A program made the translations under genes and the position numbers. A stretch of DNA of 64,000 nt from JAOUGY01 sp963825585 (GTDB lineage Bacteria; Actinomycetota; Acidimicrobiia; Spongiisociales; ZC4RG35): assembly GCA_963825585.1 (NCBI GenBank), contig CAWGTX010000001.1, positions 806,001-870,000 on the forward strand. Reading direction: 5' to 3'. Below the pieces are notes generated by a model, which was given only the letters and a program-made list of their open reading frames with translations, had not been told where the DNA came from and searched no databases. How positions within the stretch are numbered: the stretch's first letter is position 1; every line of letters starts with the position of its first letter. Shown piece by piece: positions 44,287 through 52,900 of this stretch.

Positions 44287-45540
44287 ATGGCGAAGTTCAG
44301 CGAGGGCGGCGACCTGCTGAAGTGCAGCTTCTGTGGGAAGTCACAGCGGCAGGTCAAGAAACTGATCGCAGGCCCCGGTGTCTACATCTGTGATGAGTGC
44401 ATCGACCTGTGCAACGAGATCATCGAGGAGGAGCTCACCACCTCCGAGGATGTGTCCTTCGCCGAACTTCCCAAGCCGGCTGAGATCAATTCCTACCTGG
44501 ACGAATACGTCGTGGGTCAGGAACGGGCCAAGCGTTCGCTGTCGGTGGCGGTCTACAACCACTACAAGCGGATCCGGTCCAACGACCTGCGCCATGACGA
44601 TGTCGAGTTGCAGAAGTCGAACATTCTGCTGATCGGGCCAACAGGATCGGGCAAGACGCTCCTCGCCCAGACCCTGGCCCGTCAGCTGAATGTTCCCTTC
44701 GCCATCGCCGATGCCACCGCCCTCACCGAGGCGGGGTACGTGGGCGAAGACGTCGAGAACATCCTGCTCAAGTTGATCCAGGCCGCCGACTACGACGTCA
44801 AGCGGGCCGAGCAGGGGATCGTCTACATCGACGAGATCGACAAGATCGCCCGCAAGGCCGAGAACCCGTCCATCACCCGTGACGTCTCCGGTGAAGGGGT
44901 ACAGCAGGCGTTGCTGAAGATCCTCGAAGGAACGGTCGCCAGTGTGCCGCCCCAGGGTGGCCGCAAGCATCCCCATCAGGAGTTCATCCAGATCGACACC
45001 TCGAACGTCTTGTTCGTCTGTGGCGGTGCCTTCGCCGGTCTCGAGGACATCATCGGCCAGCGTGTCGGACGCAAGCAGGTGGGGTTCGGGGCCGAGGTGA
45101 GGTCCAAGCACGAGATGCGGGCGTCGGATCTCTTCGCCCAGACCCTGCCGGAAGACCTCATGAAGTTCGGACTCATTCCTGAGTTCATCGGCCGACTGCC
45201 CGTGGTCGCCACCGTCGAGGATCTCGACAAGGACGCCCTCATGGCCATCCTCACCGAACCTCGCAATGCCTTGACCCGCCAGTACGCCCGCATGCTCGAA
45301 ATGGACGGCGTCGAACTGGTCTTCACCAAGGATGCACTCGAAGCGGTCGCGGATCAGGCGATCGTCCGTGGAACCGGGGCACGTGGTCTCCGCGCCATCC
45401 TCGAGGAAGTGTTGCTGGGAACCATGTTCGATGTTCCCTCCCGCTCCGACATCACCAAGGTGGTGGTGGACGAAGCCGTCGTACTCGGCGAGGTCGACCC
45501 CACCCTGTACGACGAGGCCTCGCAAGAGCGGAGCGCTTGA
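44287..45540 (+). CDS. clpX: Clp protease ATP-binding subunit ClpX
   Basis: The 417-residue AAA+ unfoldase feeds ClpP and recognises SsrA-tagged proteins. The N-terminal zinc-binding domain has CSFCGKSQRQVKKL and CDECIDLC. Walker A GPTGSGKT is at about residues 117-124, Walker B is IVYIDEIDKIA, the pore loop is AGYVGEDVENI, and sensor 2 region RGTGARGLRAI is intact. It follows clpP by 13 bp. Together with tmRNA and SmpB in this window it makes the tagging and degradation route. Confidence 0.97.
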   Translation: MAKFSEGGDLLKCSFCGKSQRQVKKLIAGPGVYICDECIDLCNEIIEEELTTSEDVSFAELPKPAEINSYLDEYVVGQERAKRSLSVAVYNHYKRIRSNDLRHDDVELQKSNILLIGPTGSGKTLLAQTLARQLNVPFAIADATALTEAGYVGEDVENILLKLIQAADYDVKRAEQGIVYIDEIDKIARKAENPSITRDVSGEGVQQALLKILEGTVASVPPQGGRKHPHQEFIQIDTSNVLFVCGGAFAGLEDIIGQRVGRKQVGFGAEVRSKHEMRASDLFAQTLPEDLMKFGLIPEFIGRLPVVATVEDLDKDALMAILTEPRNALTRQYARMLEMDGVELVFTKDALEAVADQAIVRGTGARGLRAILEEVLLGTMFDVPSRSDITKVVVDEAVVLGEVDPTLYDEASQERSA

Positions 45541-45571
45541 CGCCCCGGTCGGGCCCAGCTCGGAGCTGAGG

Positions 45572-45731
45572 GCGAGGAGCGAGGAGCCGGAGCTGCCGAG
45601 GGTGAAGTGGGCGTTGTCGTTGTACGGTCATGCCCTTCCACTCTTCTGGCTCCTCGCTCCTCGCACCAGACGCCCCTTCTTGCGCTTGCAGACGGCAGGT
45701 ACGTTCTACGTTGTACGTTGAACGTTGTACC
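45572..45731 (+). repeat. Two 7-bp arrays in the clpX-valS gap
   Basis: GCGAGGA x2 (45572-45588) and its complement TCCTCGC x2 (45650-45664) form an inverted pair. At 45700-45730 the ACGTTCT/ACGTTGT family appears four times. The rest of the gap (45541-45784) has no gene. Confidence 0.8.
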
Positions 45732-45769
45732 GGGTTCCCACCCACGCATGGTCTTCTCGCCGCCTCCAG

Positions 45770-45775
45770 TATCCT
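45770..45775 (+). promoter_or_regulatory. -10 box TATCCT for valS
   Basis: TATCCT is 9 nt before GTG 45785 and 18 nt before ATG 45794. This spacing favours a leaderless GTG start. Confidence 0.4.
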
Positions 45776-45784
45776 GCCTCTCCC

Positions 45785-48383
45785 GTGCCCGAGATGAATC
45801 CCACCTACGAACCGTCCGAGATCGAAGCCCGCTGGTATGAGCGGTGGGAATCCGCGGGCGTGTTCCGCCCCGAGTACCGACCTGACGGCGAGCCGTTCTG
45901 TGTGGTGATCCCACCGCCGAACGTCACCGGGTCGCTGCACATGGGGCATGCGCTCAACCACGCCATCCACGACGTGATCGTCCGTCGCAAACGGATGCAG
46001 GGGTATGCGGCCGTGTGGATCCCCGGCACCGACCACGCCGGTATCGCCACCCAGAACGTGGTGGAGCGTGAGCTGGCGGTCGAGGGCCTCACCCGCCACG
46101 ACCTGGGTCGCGATGCCTTCGTCGAGCAGGTCTGGGAGTGGAAACGCAAGTACGGCGCCCGCATCACCACTCAGATCCGCCGCATGGGGAGCTCGTGTGA
46201 CTGGACACGGGAACGCTTCACCCTCGACGAGGGACTGTCGAAAGCCGTCCGCGAGGTCTTCGTCAGCCTGTACGAGCAGAACCTGCTGTACCGGGGGAAC
46301 AGGATCATCAACTGGTGTCCCCGGTGTGGCACCGCCCTGTCGGACATCGAGGTCGAGTACAACGACGAGTCCGGCACCTTGACCCACATCACCTATCCCT
46401 TCGCCGACGGCCCGGGCGGTGTAACGGTGGCCACCACCAGACCGGAAACGATGCTGGGCGACACTGGGGTGGCGGTGCATCCCGATGACGAGCGGTACGC
46501 CGGAGCGATCGGACGGATGCTGCGCCTTCCCCTGATGGACCGGCTCATTCCGGTGGTTGCCGATGACGTGGTCGACCCGGAGTTCGGGACGGGAGCGGTG
46601 AAGGTCACGCCGGCGCACGACGCCACCGACTTCGACATCGGTCAACGGCACGGTCTCGAACCGATCGTGGTGCTCGATGGTGATGCCCGTGTGACCGCCG
46701 CCGGGGGGCGTTTCGCCGGGTTGGACCGATTCGAAGCCAGAGTCGCGGTCACCGCTGCCCTCGAGGAGGCGGGAGCGCTGGTTGCGGTCGAGCAGCATCA
46801 GCACTCGGTGGGCCACTGCTACCGCTGTGGCACCGTGGTGGAACCGTGGCTGTCGGACCAGTGGTTCGTGGCGGTCAGCCGACTTGGCTCGACCTGCGAT
46901 CGATGCCGTCCGTGACGGCCGCAACGAGTTCATTCCGAACCGGTGGGAGAAGAGCTACTTCCACTGGATGGAGAACCTGCGGGACTGGACCATCAGCCGC
47001 CAGATCTGGTGGGGTCACCGCATCCCGGCCTGGTACTGCCCCGACGGCCACGATCACGGTGACGCGGGAGGATCCGACTTCGTGTGGGGAGTGCGGCGCG
47101 ACCGCTCTCCGCCAGGACGAGGACGTGCTGGACACCTGGTTCTCCTCGGCCCTGTGGCCGTTCTCCACGCTCGGATGGCCCGACCAGACCGACGATCTCG
47201 ATCGGTTCTATCCGAACGCAGTGCTCATCACAGGGTTCGACATCATCTACTTCTGGGTCGCCCGAATGATGCAGATGGGTCTGCACTTCATGGATGCCGT
47301 GCCGTTCGAGCAGACGTCGTCATCCACGGACTGGTGCGCGACTCGGAAGGCCACAAGATGTCGAAGTCCCGCGGGAACACGATCGACCCACTCGACGTCG
47401 CCGAGGAGTACGGAGCCGACCCGCTTCGACTGGCACTCATCCAGGCGGCCAACCCGGGTCAGGACGTTCCCCTCGACATGGAGTGGGTTGCCGGCGCCCG
47501 CCGATTCGGCAACAAGCTGTGGAACGCCGCCCGCTTCGTGTTGCGCAGCGTCGAAGCCGGAACGGTCCCGGCCTCGGGCGGGTATCCGGCGAATCCCGGG
47601 CCGGCGGACGCCTGGATCCTGGCCCGGCTGGGTGAGGTGTCGGCACGTTTCGATGTGCTCTGCGACCAGTACCGCTTCTCGGATGCCTTCGGTTTGCTGT
47701 ACAACTTCGCCTGGTCGGAGGTGTTCGACTGGTACCTGGAGATGTCGAAGAAGACGCTGGCGACCGACGGCGCCGAGGCGACCCGGGCGACGCTCGGAGT
47801 GGTGCTGCGTGACCTCCTCAAGCTGTTCCACCCCGCCATCCCGTATCTCACCGAGGAGCTGTGGCAGCACGTCGTCGACGACGGGTTGCTGGCCGGGGCC
47901 GACTGGCCGCAGGTGCCGTCCTTCGAGGCTCCCGAGGTCATGGGGGACCTGCAGGACCTGATCGCCGGCATCCGGAGATTCCGGGCCGAGCAGGGCCTGG
48001 CACCACGCCGTTCCCTTGATCTGGCGCTGTTCGATCCCGACAACAGGGTCGAAGCATGGGCCGAGCAGCTGTTGGCGGACCTCGCCGCCGTCGCGATCGA
48101 ACGCACGAGCGGTGAGCGCGAGCACGGCCACACCAGAGTGGTGGCCGGTTCGTTGCAGGGTTTCATTCCCCTCGAAGGTGTGATCGATCTCGACGCCGAG
48201 CGTGCCCGCCTCGACAAGGCGATCGCCGAAGCCGAAGACGACCACGCAAAGGCCGCCGGAAAACTCGGCAACGCCAGCTTCGTCGACCGTGCCCCCGCCG
48301 ATGTCGTGGAGAAAGAGCGGCGCAAACGGGCCGAAGCGGCCGAACTGCTGGAAACGCTGCGCACCCAGCGGGCGGCGCTGTGA
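45785..48383 (+). CDS. valS: Valyl-tRNA synthetase, broken by three indels
   Basis: This class I synthetase charges tRNA-Val. HIGH-type motif HMGH lies in PPPNVTGSLHMGHALNH (about residue 45), the zinc ribbon NWCPRCGTALSD is present, KMSKS is intact in GHKMSKSRGNTID, and the C-terminal coiled coil (LDAERARLDKAIAEAEDD) is complete. The frame shifts at GG 46886-46887 (one extra G), at 47052 (one extra G) and after 47315 (one base missing). With these repaired, the text reads through as one ValS of about 865 residues. As valS is essential, the indels are probably sequence errors. A second copy elsewhere is possible. Confidence 0.88.
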
Positions 48384-48387
48384 TCCG

Positions 48388-49713
48388 ATGCAGATGATCA
48401 GCACGTACCAGGAGGCTGTCGCCTACCTCGATGCCCACATCGGTCGCGGGATGCATCCCGGGCTGGAGCGGATCAACGGTCTACTCGACCTCATGGGCCG
48501 GCCCGACCAGGCATACCCCATCGCCCACATCGGAGGCACCAACGGCAAGACGTCGACCGCTCGCATGGCCACCATGCTGCTGGTCGCCCACGGCCTCACC
48601 ACGGGCACGTTCATCTCGCCGCATCTGGAACGGGTCGAGGAACGGTTCTCGCTCAACGGATTCATCGCCACTTCGGAGCAGTTCATCCAGGCGGTGGCCG
48701 ATGTGGCCGTATTCGCCGACATCTACGAGCAGCGCTTCGACGCCGAACTGAGCTACTTCGAGCTGACCGCAGCCATCGCCTTCGCCTGGTTCTCGGATCA
48801 GGCGGCCGATGCAGCGGTGATCGAAGTTGGGCTTGGGGGTCGGCTCGACGCCACCAACGCCTGCTCGGCAGCCGTGGCGGTGCTCACTGAGGTGGGCCTC
48901 GAGCACCAGGAGTATCTGGGCGACACCCTCGAGCTGATCGCCACCGAGAAGCTGGCCATCGTCGAGCCGGGCGCCACGCTCATCACCGGACCGCTCGCCG
49001 ATCAGGTGTGGCCCGTGGTCGACGGGGTGGTGGCCCGGCAGGACGCCATCGACCTTCGCTACGGTCGCGACTTCCGGGTGGAGGGTGCCACCCGCGCCAT
49101 CGACGGATGGCATCTCGACGTCACCGGTGTCCACGGAACCTACGAGGAGATTCACCTGCCGATCCGGGGCCGGCACCAGACCGTGAACTTCGCCCTGGCC
49201 GTCGCCGCCGCCGAAGCGATGATCGGTCGCGACCTCGACCCTTCGGCGGTGGTCGATGCCGCCGAGGTCATGTCGGCGCCGGGCCGGCTCGAGCCTGTCG
49301 CCACGGCTCCCTACGTCCTGTTGGACGGTGCTCACAACCCCGACGGGTTCGTGGCGCTGGCCGAGGCCCTCCGCGAGGAATATCCGACCATGACCTGGGT
49401 GCTGCTCACCGGCGCCATGCGCGACAAGGACATCGAGTCGATGTACCCGAAGCTGGCCGGCATGATCGACCACGTGGTCGTCACCCAGGCGCCGAGCCCC
49501 AACGCTCTACCCGCCGTCGATCTCGCCGGAAGGATGCGGCCTCTCATCGGAGCGGATGCGAGTGCGGTCACCGATCCCGTCGAAGCCCTCGCCCTCGCCC
49601 GTGAGCTCGCCGGCCCCACCGGCAACGTGGTCGTCGCCGGCTCGCTGTACCTGGTGGGTGAGATCCGATCGGCGATCAAGGGCAATGGAGAGGTTCAGAG
49701 GAACGAGCGATGA
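48388..49713 (+). CDS. folC: Dihydrofolate/folylpolyglutamate synthase
   Basis: The 441-residue Mur-ligase-family enzyme adds glutamate to folates. Seen are HIGGTNGKTSTARM (ATP P-loop), FISPHLERVEERFSLNG, SYFELTAAIAFAWF, AVIEVGLGGRLDATN and LDGAHNPDGFVALAEAL. Length is standard. It lies 4 bp after the valS stop, as in many actinobacteria and Bacilli. Confidence 0.93.
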   Translation: MQMISTYQEAVAYLDAHIGRGMHPGLERINGLLDLMGRPDQAYPIAHIGGTNGKTSTARMATMLLVAHGLTTGTFISPHLERVEERFSLNGFIATSEQFIQAVADVAVFADIYEQRFDAELSYFELTAAIAFAWFSDQAADAAVIEVGLGGRLDATNACSAAVAVLTEVGLEHQEYLGDTLELIATEKLAIVEPGATLITGPLADQVWPVVDGVVARQDAIDLRYGRDFRVEGATRAIDGWHLDVTGVHGTYEEIHLPIRGRHQTVNFALAVAAAEAMIGRDLDPSAVVDAAEVMSAPGRLEPVATAPYVLLDGAHNPDGFVALAEALREEYPTMTWVLLTGAMRDKDIESMYPKLAGMIDHVVVTQAPSPNALPAVDLAGRMRPLIGADASAVTDPVEALALARELAGPTGNVVVAGSLYLVGEIRSAIKGNGEVQRNER

Positions 49714-49717
49714 CACG

Positions 49718-49869
49718 AGCTGCTGGCTTCTAGCTGCTGGCTTCTAGCCATCGACCGGTGGCCTCATCGTGCGTACCGGCTCGTTGCTCGACTCATCCTC
49801 CGTCAGAACGGCTCCTTCCTCCATGATGCGTCCCAACGCCCCAGCAGCCAGTAGCCAGCAGCCAGCAGC
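49718..49869 (+). repeat. Inverted pair of 7-bp arrays between folC and ndk
   Basis: AGCTGCT/GGCTTCT alternates twice each at 49718-49745 (period 14). CAGCAGC (one copy CAGTAGC) occurs four times at 49842-49869, opposite in sense to the first block. The 90 bp between them shows nothing recognisable. Confidence 0.85.
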
Positions 49870-49904
49870 GTGGCCGGCCCGATCCATGCGCGCCGAGTCT
49901 GAAG

Positions 49905-49910
49905 TATCGT
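49905..49910 (+). promoter_or_regulatory. -10 box TATCGT of ndk
   Basis: TATCGT ends 10 nt before ATG 49921, with only TCCTCCCCAT between, so no ribosome binding site is seen. Confidence 0.4.
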
Positions 49911-49920
49911 TCCTCCCCAT

Positions 49921-50325
49921 ATGGCAGTTGAACACACTTTCGTGATGGTGAAGCCCGACGGTGTTCGTCGGGGTCTGGTCGGCGAAGTCGTCGCCCGGTT
50001 CGAGCGCAAGGGATTCACCCTGCATCGCATGGCGATGATCGAGGTCACCGAGGAGCTCGCCCGCAACCACTACGCCGAGCACGTGGAACGGTCGTTCTTT
50101 CCCGAGCTCCTCGAGTTCATCACCAGTGGTCCGGTGGTGGCGATGGAATGGTCGGGGGAGTCGGCGGTGGTGGCGGCACGCACCATGATGGGTCCGACCA
50201 ACCCGGCAACGGCGCCTTCCGGAACCATCCGCGGGGACTTCGGTCTGGTGATCACCGAGAACATCATCCACGGTTCGGACTCGCCTGAGAGTGCCGAGCG
50301 GGAACTGGCCATCTGGTTCGGGTGA
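49921..50325 (+). CDS. ndk: Nucleoside diphosphate kinase
   Basis: The 134-residue enzyme moves phosphate between nucleoside tri- and diphosphates through a phospho-His. The catalytic His is H117 in ENIIHGSDSPESAERE. Other standard parts are TFVMVKPDGVRRGLVGEVV, SGPVVAMEWSGE, MGPTNPATAPSGTIRGDFG. It is upstream of mreB, with a TAGACT box near 50359 in between, so mreB may have its own promoter. Confidence 0.95.
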   Translation: MAVEHTFVMVKPDGVRRGLVGEVVARFERKGFTLHRMAMIEVTEELARNHYAEHVERSFFPELLEFITSGPVVAMEWSGESAVVAARTMMGPTNPATAPSGTIRGDFGLVITENIIHGSDSPESAERELAIWFG

Positions 50326-50391
50326 TATGTCGAGGTGGCGTTGACCGGTCACCACCCCTAGACTCCGCTTCCACACCTCCCGGGAGATCCC

Positions 50392-51423
50392 GTGGCTGAG
50401 AATCTCTTCTCCATCGCCGGCCAGGACATGGCCATCGACCTCGGTACCGCCAACACCCTGGTGTTCGTCCGCGGTCAGGGCATCGTGCTCAACGAGCCCT
50501 CTGTCGTCGCGGTCAACACCAACAACCAGCGGGCGCTGGCGGTGGGTATGGAGGCCAAGCGGATGATCGGCCGGACCCCGGCCAGCATCCAGGCGATCCG
50601 CCCGCTGCGCGACGGTGTGATCGCCGACTTCGACATCACCGAGAAGATGCTCCGCTACTTCATCCAGAAGGTGCACCGTCGCCGGTGGGCTCGTCCCCGG
50701 ATCGTTGTATGCGTTCCGTCCGGTATCACGCCGGTGGAACGCCGTGCCGTGGAGGAGGCCGCCTACCACGCCGGCGCCCGGCGGGCCTACACGATCGAGG
50801 AGCCGATGGCGGCCGCCATCGGATGTGGTCTTCCGATCGGAGAGCCATCCGGGTCGATGGTGGTGGACATCGGTGGAGGAACCACCGAGGTCGCGGTCAT
50901 CTCCCTCGGTGGCATCGTCGTGTCCCGCTCCATCCGGGTGGGCGGCGACGAACTCGACGAGGCCGTGATCGAATGGGTCAAGAAGGAATACAACGTGTTG
51001 CTCGGTGAACGTACCGCCGAACAGCTCAAGATGGCGATCGGATCCGCCTGGCCGTGTGCCGACGAGCCCGCAGCCGAAGTGCGTGGCCGCGACCTCGTCA
51101 CGGGCCTCCCCAAGACCATCTTGTTGTCGAGCCCGGAGATCCGTGAGGCGATCGAAGAGCCGACCCAGGCCATCGTCGACGCCGTGAAGTACACCCTCGA
51201 CAAGACACCTCCCGAGCTGGCCGCCGACATCATGGAGCGGGGTATCTGGCTGACAGGGGGTGGGGCGTTGCTCGAGGGCCTCGACCAGCGCCTCGCAAAC
51301 GAGACCGGCATGCCCATCGTCACGGCCGCCAAGCCGCTGGTGTCGGTGGCGGTCGGATCGGGCAAGTGCCTCGAGGAGTTCGACACCCTGCACCACGTGC
51401 TGGTGTCATCGTCGAGGCCGTGA
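50392..51423 (+). CDS. mreB: Rod shape-determining actin homologue MreB
   Basis: The 343-residue actin-like ATPase forms filaments that guide wall synthesis along the long axis. Phosphate-1 motif MAIDLGTANTLVFV, PSVVAVN, RPRIVVCVPSGITPVERRAVEEA, phosphate-2 MVVDIGGGTTEVAVISLGG and GIWLTGGGALLEGL are all present. GTG 50392 has GGGAG 8 nt upstream. The cell is therefore expected to be rod-shaped, or at least to have an elongation machine. Confidence 0.96.
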   Translation: MAENLFSIAGQDMAIDLGTANTLVFVRGQGIVLNEPSVVAVNTNNQRALAVGMEAKRMIGRTPASIQAIRPLRDGVIADFDITEKMLRYFIQKVHRRRWARPRIVVCVPSGITPVERRAVEEAAYHAGARRAYTIEEPMAAAIGCGLPIGEPSGSMVVDIGGGTTEVAVISLGGIVVSRSIRVGGDELDEAVIEWVKKEYNVLLGERTAEQLKMAIGSAWPCADEPAAEVRGRDLVTGLPKTILLSSPEIREAIEEPTQAIVDAVKYTLDKTPPELAADIMERGIWLTGGGALLEGLDQRLANETGMPIVTAAKPLVSVAVGSGKCLEEFDTLHHVLVSSSRP

Positions 51424-51467
51424 CGACCCGGGCCGACGACGCGGCCCACCGGTGAGCCCCCACCACC

Positions 51468-52403
51468 ATGCGCGAGTTCCGCCAAGACCACTCCCTGCCG
51501 CTCTTCGTGACGTTGATCGTGGTCGCCTTCCTCCTCATGACCTTCGACCTGCGTTCCGGTGGCGACGGCATCCTCGGGTCGTTGAGGTCGGGTGCGAACA
51601 ATGTGGTGCAACCGGTCGAGGGTGTGGTTCAGGCAGTGGTGGACCCCATCGCCGATTTCGTCGACGGGCTGTCCGACATTGCAAGTCTCCGCTCCGAGAA
51701 CGAGGCCTTGCGGGCACGGCTCGCCGAGAGTGAAGGTGAACTGGCCTCGGTCGCCGACCAGTTGCAGCGGCTGGACACGTTGGAGAATCTGCTCGATCTC
51801 CCGTTCGACGTCCAGACATTCTCGAAGACCCTGGCCAACGTCACCGGCCGGGCCGACAGCTTCGACCTGTCGTTCCGGATCGACAAGGGCACCGACGCCG
51901 GGGTCCTGCAGGGGCAGCCGGTTCTCGACGACAACGGCAATCTGGTCGGGCGGGTGCTCGAGTCGTGGACCGGTGGAGCGACGGTGGTGCCGATGACGGG
52001 CGACATCGAGGCGGTCACGGTGAGCGTCGCCGGACAGGATGGGATCGCCAGGTCGATCCCGGGCGCGTCGGAGCTGGAACTGGTCCGAGATCTGAGCCTC
52101 GATGTCTTCGTCGGCGCCCGTCCGGTCCGTGACGGCGACCGGGTGGTCACCTCCCGCTTTTCGCAGTCGTTCCCTCCTGGTCTACCGGTTGGTGTGATCT
52201 CGGGTGACGCCTCACCCGACGGCCAGACACTGTCGGCGGTGATCGAACCCTTCTTCGACCTGCAGAGTCTGCGTGCGGTCGTGGTGGTGGTGTGGCCACC
52301 CGACCCTGCCGCTCCCACCGAGGACGACACCGCCACCGTCACGGTGCCTGCCACCAGTGCGACCACGGTCGACGAGTCGGCGGAAACCACGGAGGGGGGA
52401 TGA
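51468..52403 (+). CDS. mreC: Rod shape-determining protein MreC
   Basis: The 311-residue protein has one membrane segment (PLFVTLIVVAFLLMTFDL), a coiled coil (SLRSENEALRARLAESEGELASV, reported as two parts) and the beta-rich MreC domain with TGRADSFDLSFRIDKGTDAGV and ISGDASPDGQTLSAVIEPF. The C-terminal tail is Thr/Val-rich. It links MreB to PBP2. The stop overlaps the mreD start. Confidence 0.93.
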   Translation: MREFRQDHSLPLFVTLIVVAFLLMTFDLRSGGDGILGSLRSGANNVVQPVEGVVQAVVDPIADFVDGLSDIASLRSENEALRARLAESEGELASVADQLQRLDTLENLLDLPFDVQTFSKTLANVTGRADSFDLSFRIDKGTDAGVLQGQPVLDDNGNLVGRVLESWTGGATVVPMTGDIEAVTVSVAGQDGIARSIPGASELELVRDLSLDVFVGARPVRDGDRVVTSRFSQSFPPGLPVGVISGDASPDGQTLSAVIEPFFDLQSLRAVVVVVWPPDPAAPTEDDTATVTVPATSATTVDESAETTEGG

Positions 52404-52900
52404 CACCCTGGCGCTCCGGGATTTCGGTGGGTTTGCTGCTCCTGGGCGCCATCGTCATGCAGACGACTGTGTTCGGCCGCATCAACGTCGGCGGCATCGC
52501 TCCGGACCTGGTGATGTTGGTGGTGATCCTCCTGCCACTGCGGCTGCGGGCAGAGACCACGCTGCTGCTCGCCTTCAGCGCCGGTCTGGTTCTCGACTCG
52601 CTCGGTTCCGCCGCGTTGGGGCTGCGTGCGTTCACGCTCACCGTGGTCGCATTCATCGCCGTCCGCACGCGTGAACGAGCCGACTATTCCCCGTTGGCAG
52701 CGGCGGTGTGGGTTCTGATCCTGACATTGGTGGGTGTGTTGTTGCTGGTGACGGTCGGTACCCTTGTGTCGCAACTGCCATTCGGGGGTGGTGAAGCCCT
52801 CCGGCGCATCCTGCTGGTGCCGCTCCTCACGTTCGGAGTGGCGCTGGCCGTGTGGCCGGTGCTGGCACGGCTCATCGAGCCCGTGAGGAGGTCGCTGTGA
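52400..52900 (+). CDS. mreD: Rod shape-determining membrane protein MreD
   Basis: The 166-residue protein has about five membrane segments, including ISVGLLLLGAIVMQTTVFG and IAPDLVMLVVILLPLRL, with GLVLDSLGSAALGLRAF in the middle, a typical MreD arrangement. ATG 52400 overlaps the mreC stop and has GGAGGGGGG directly in front. Four bases overlap with mrdA. Confidence 0.88.
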   Translation: MTPWRSGISVGLLLLGAIVMQTTVFGRINVGGIAPDLVMLVVILLPLRLRAETTLLLAFSAGLVLDSLGSAALGLRAFTLTVVAFIAVRTRERADYSPLAAAVWVLILTLVGVLLLVTVGTLVSQLPFGGGEALRRILLVPLLTFGVALAVWPVLARLIEPVRRSL

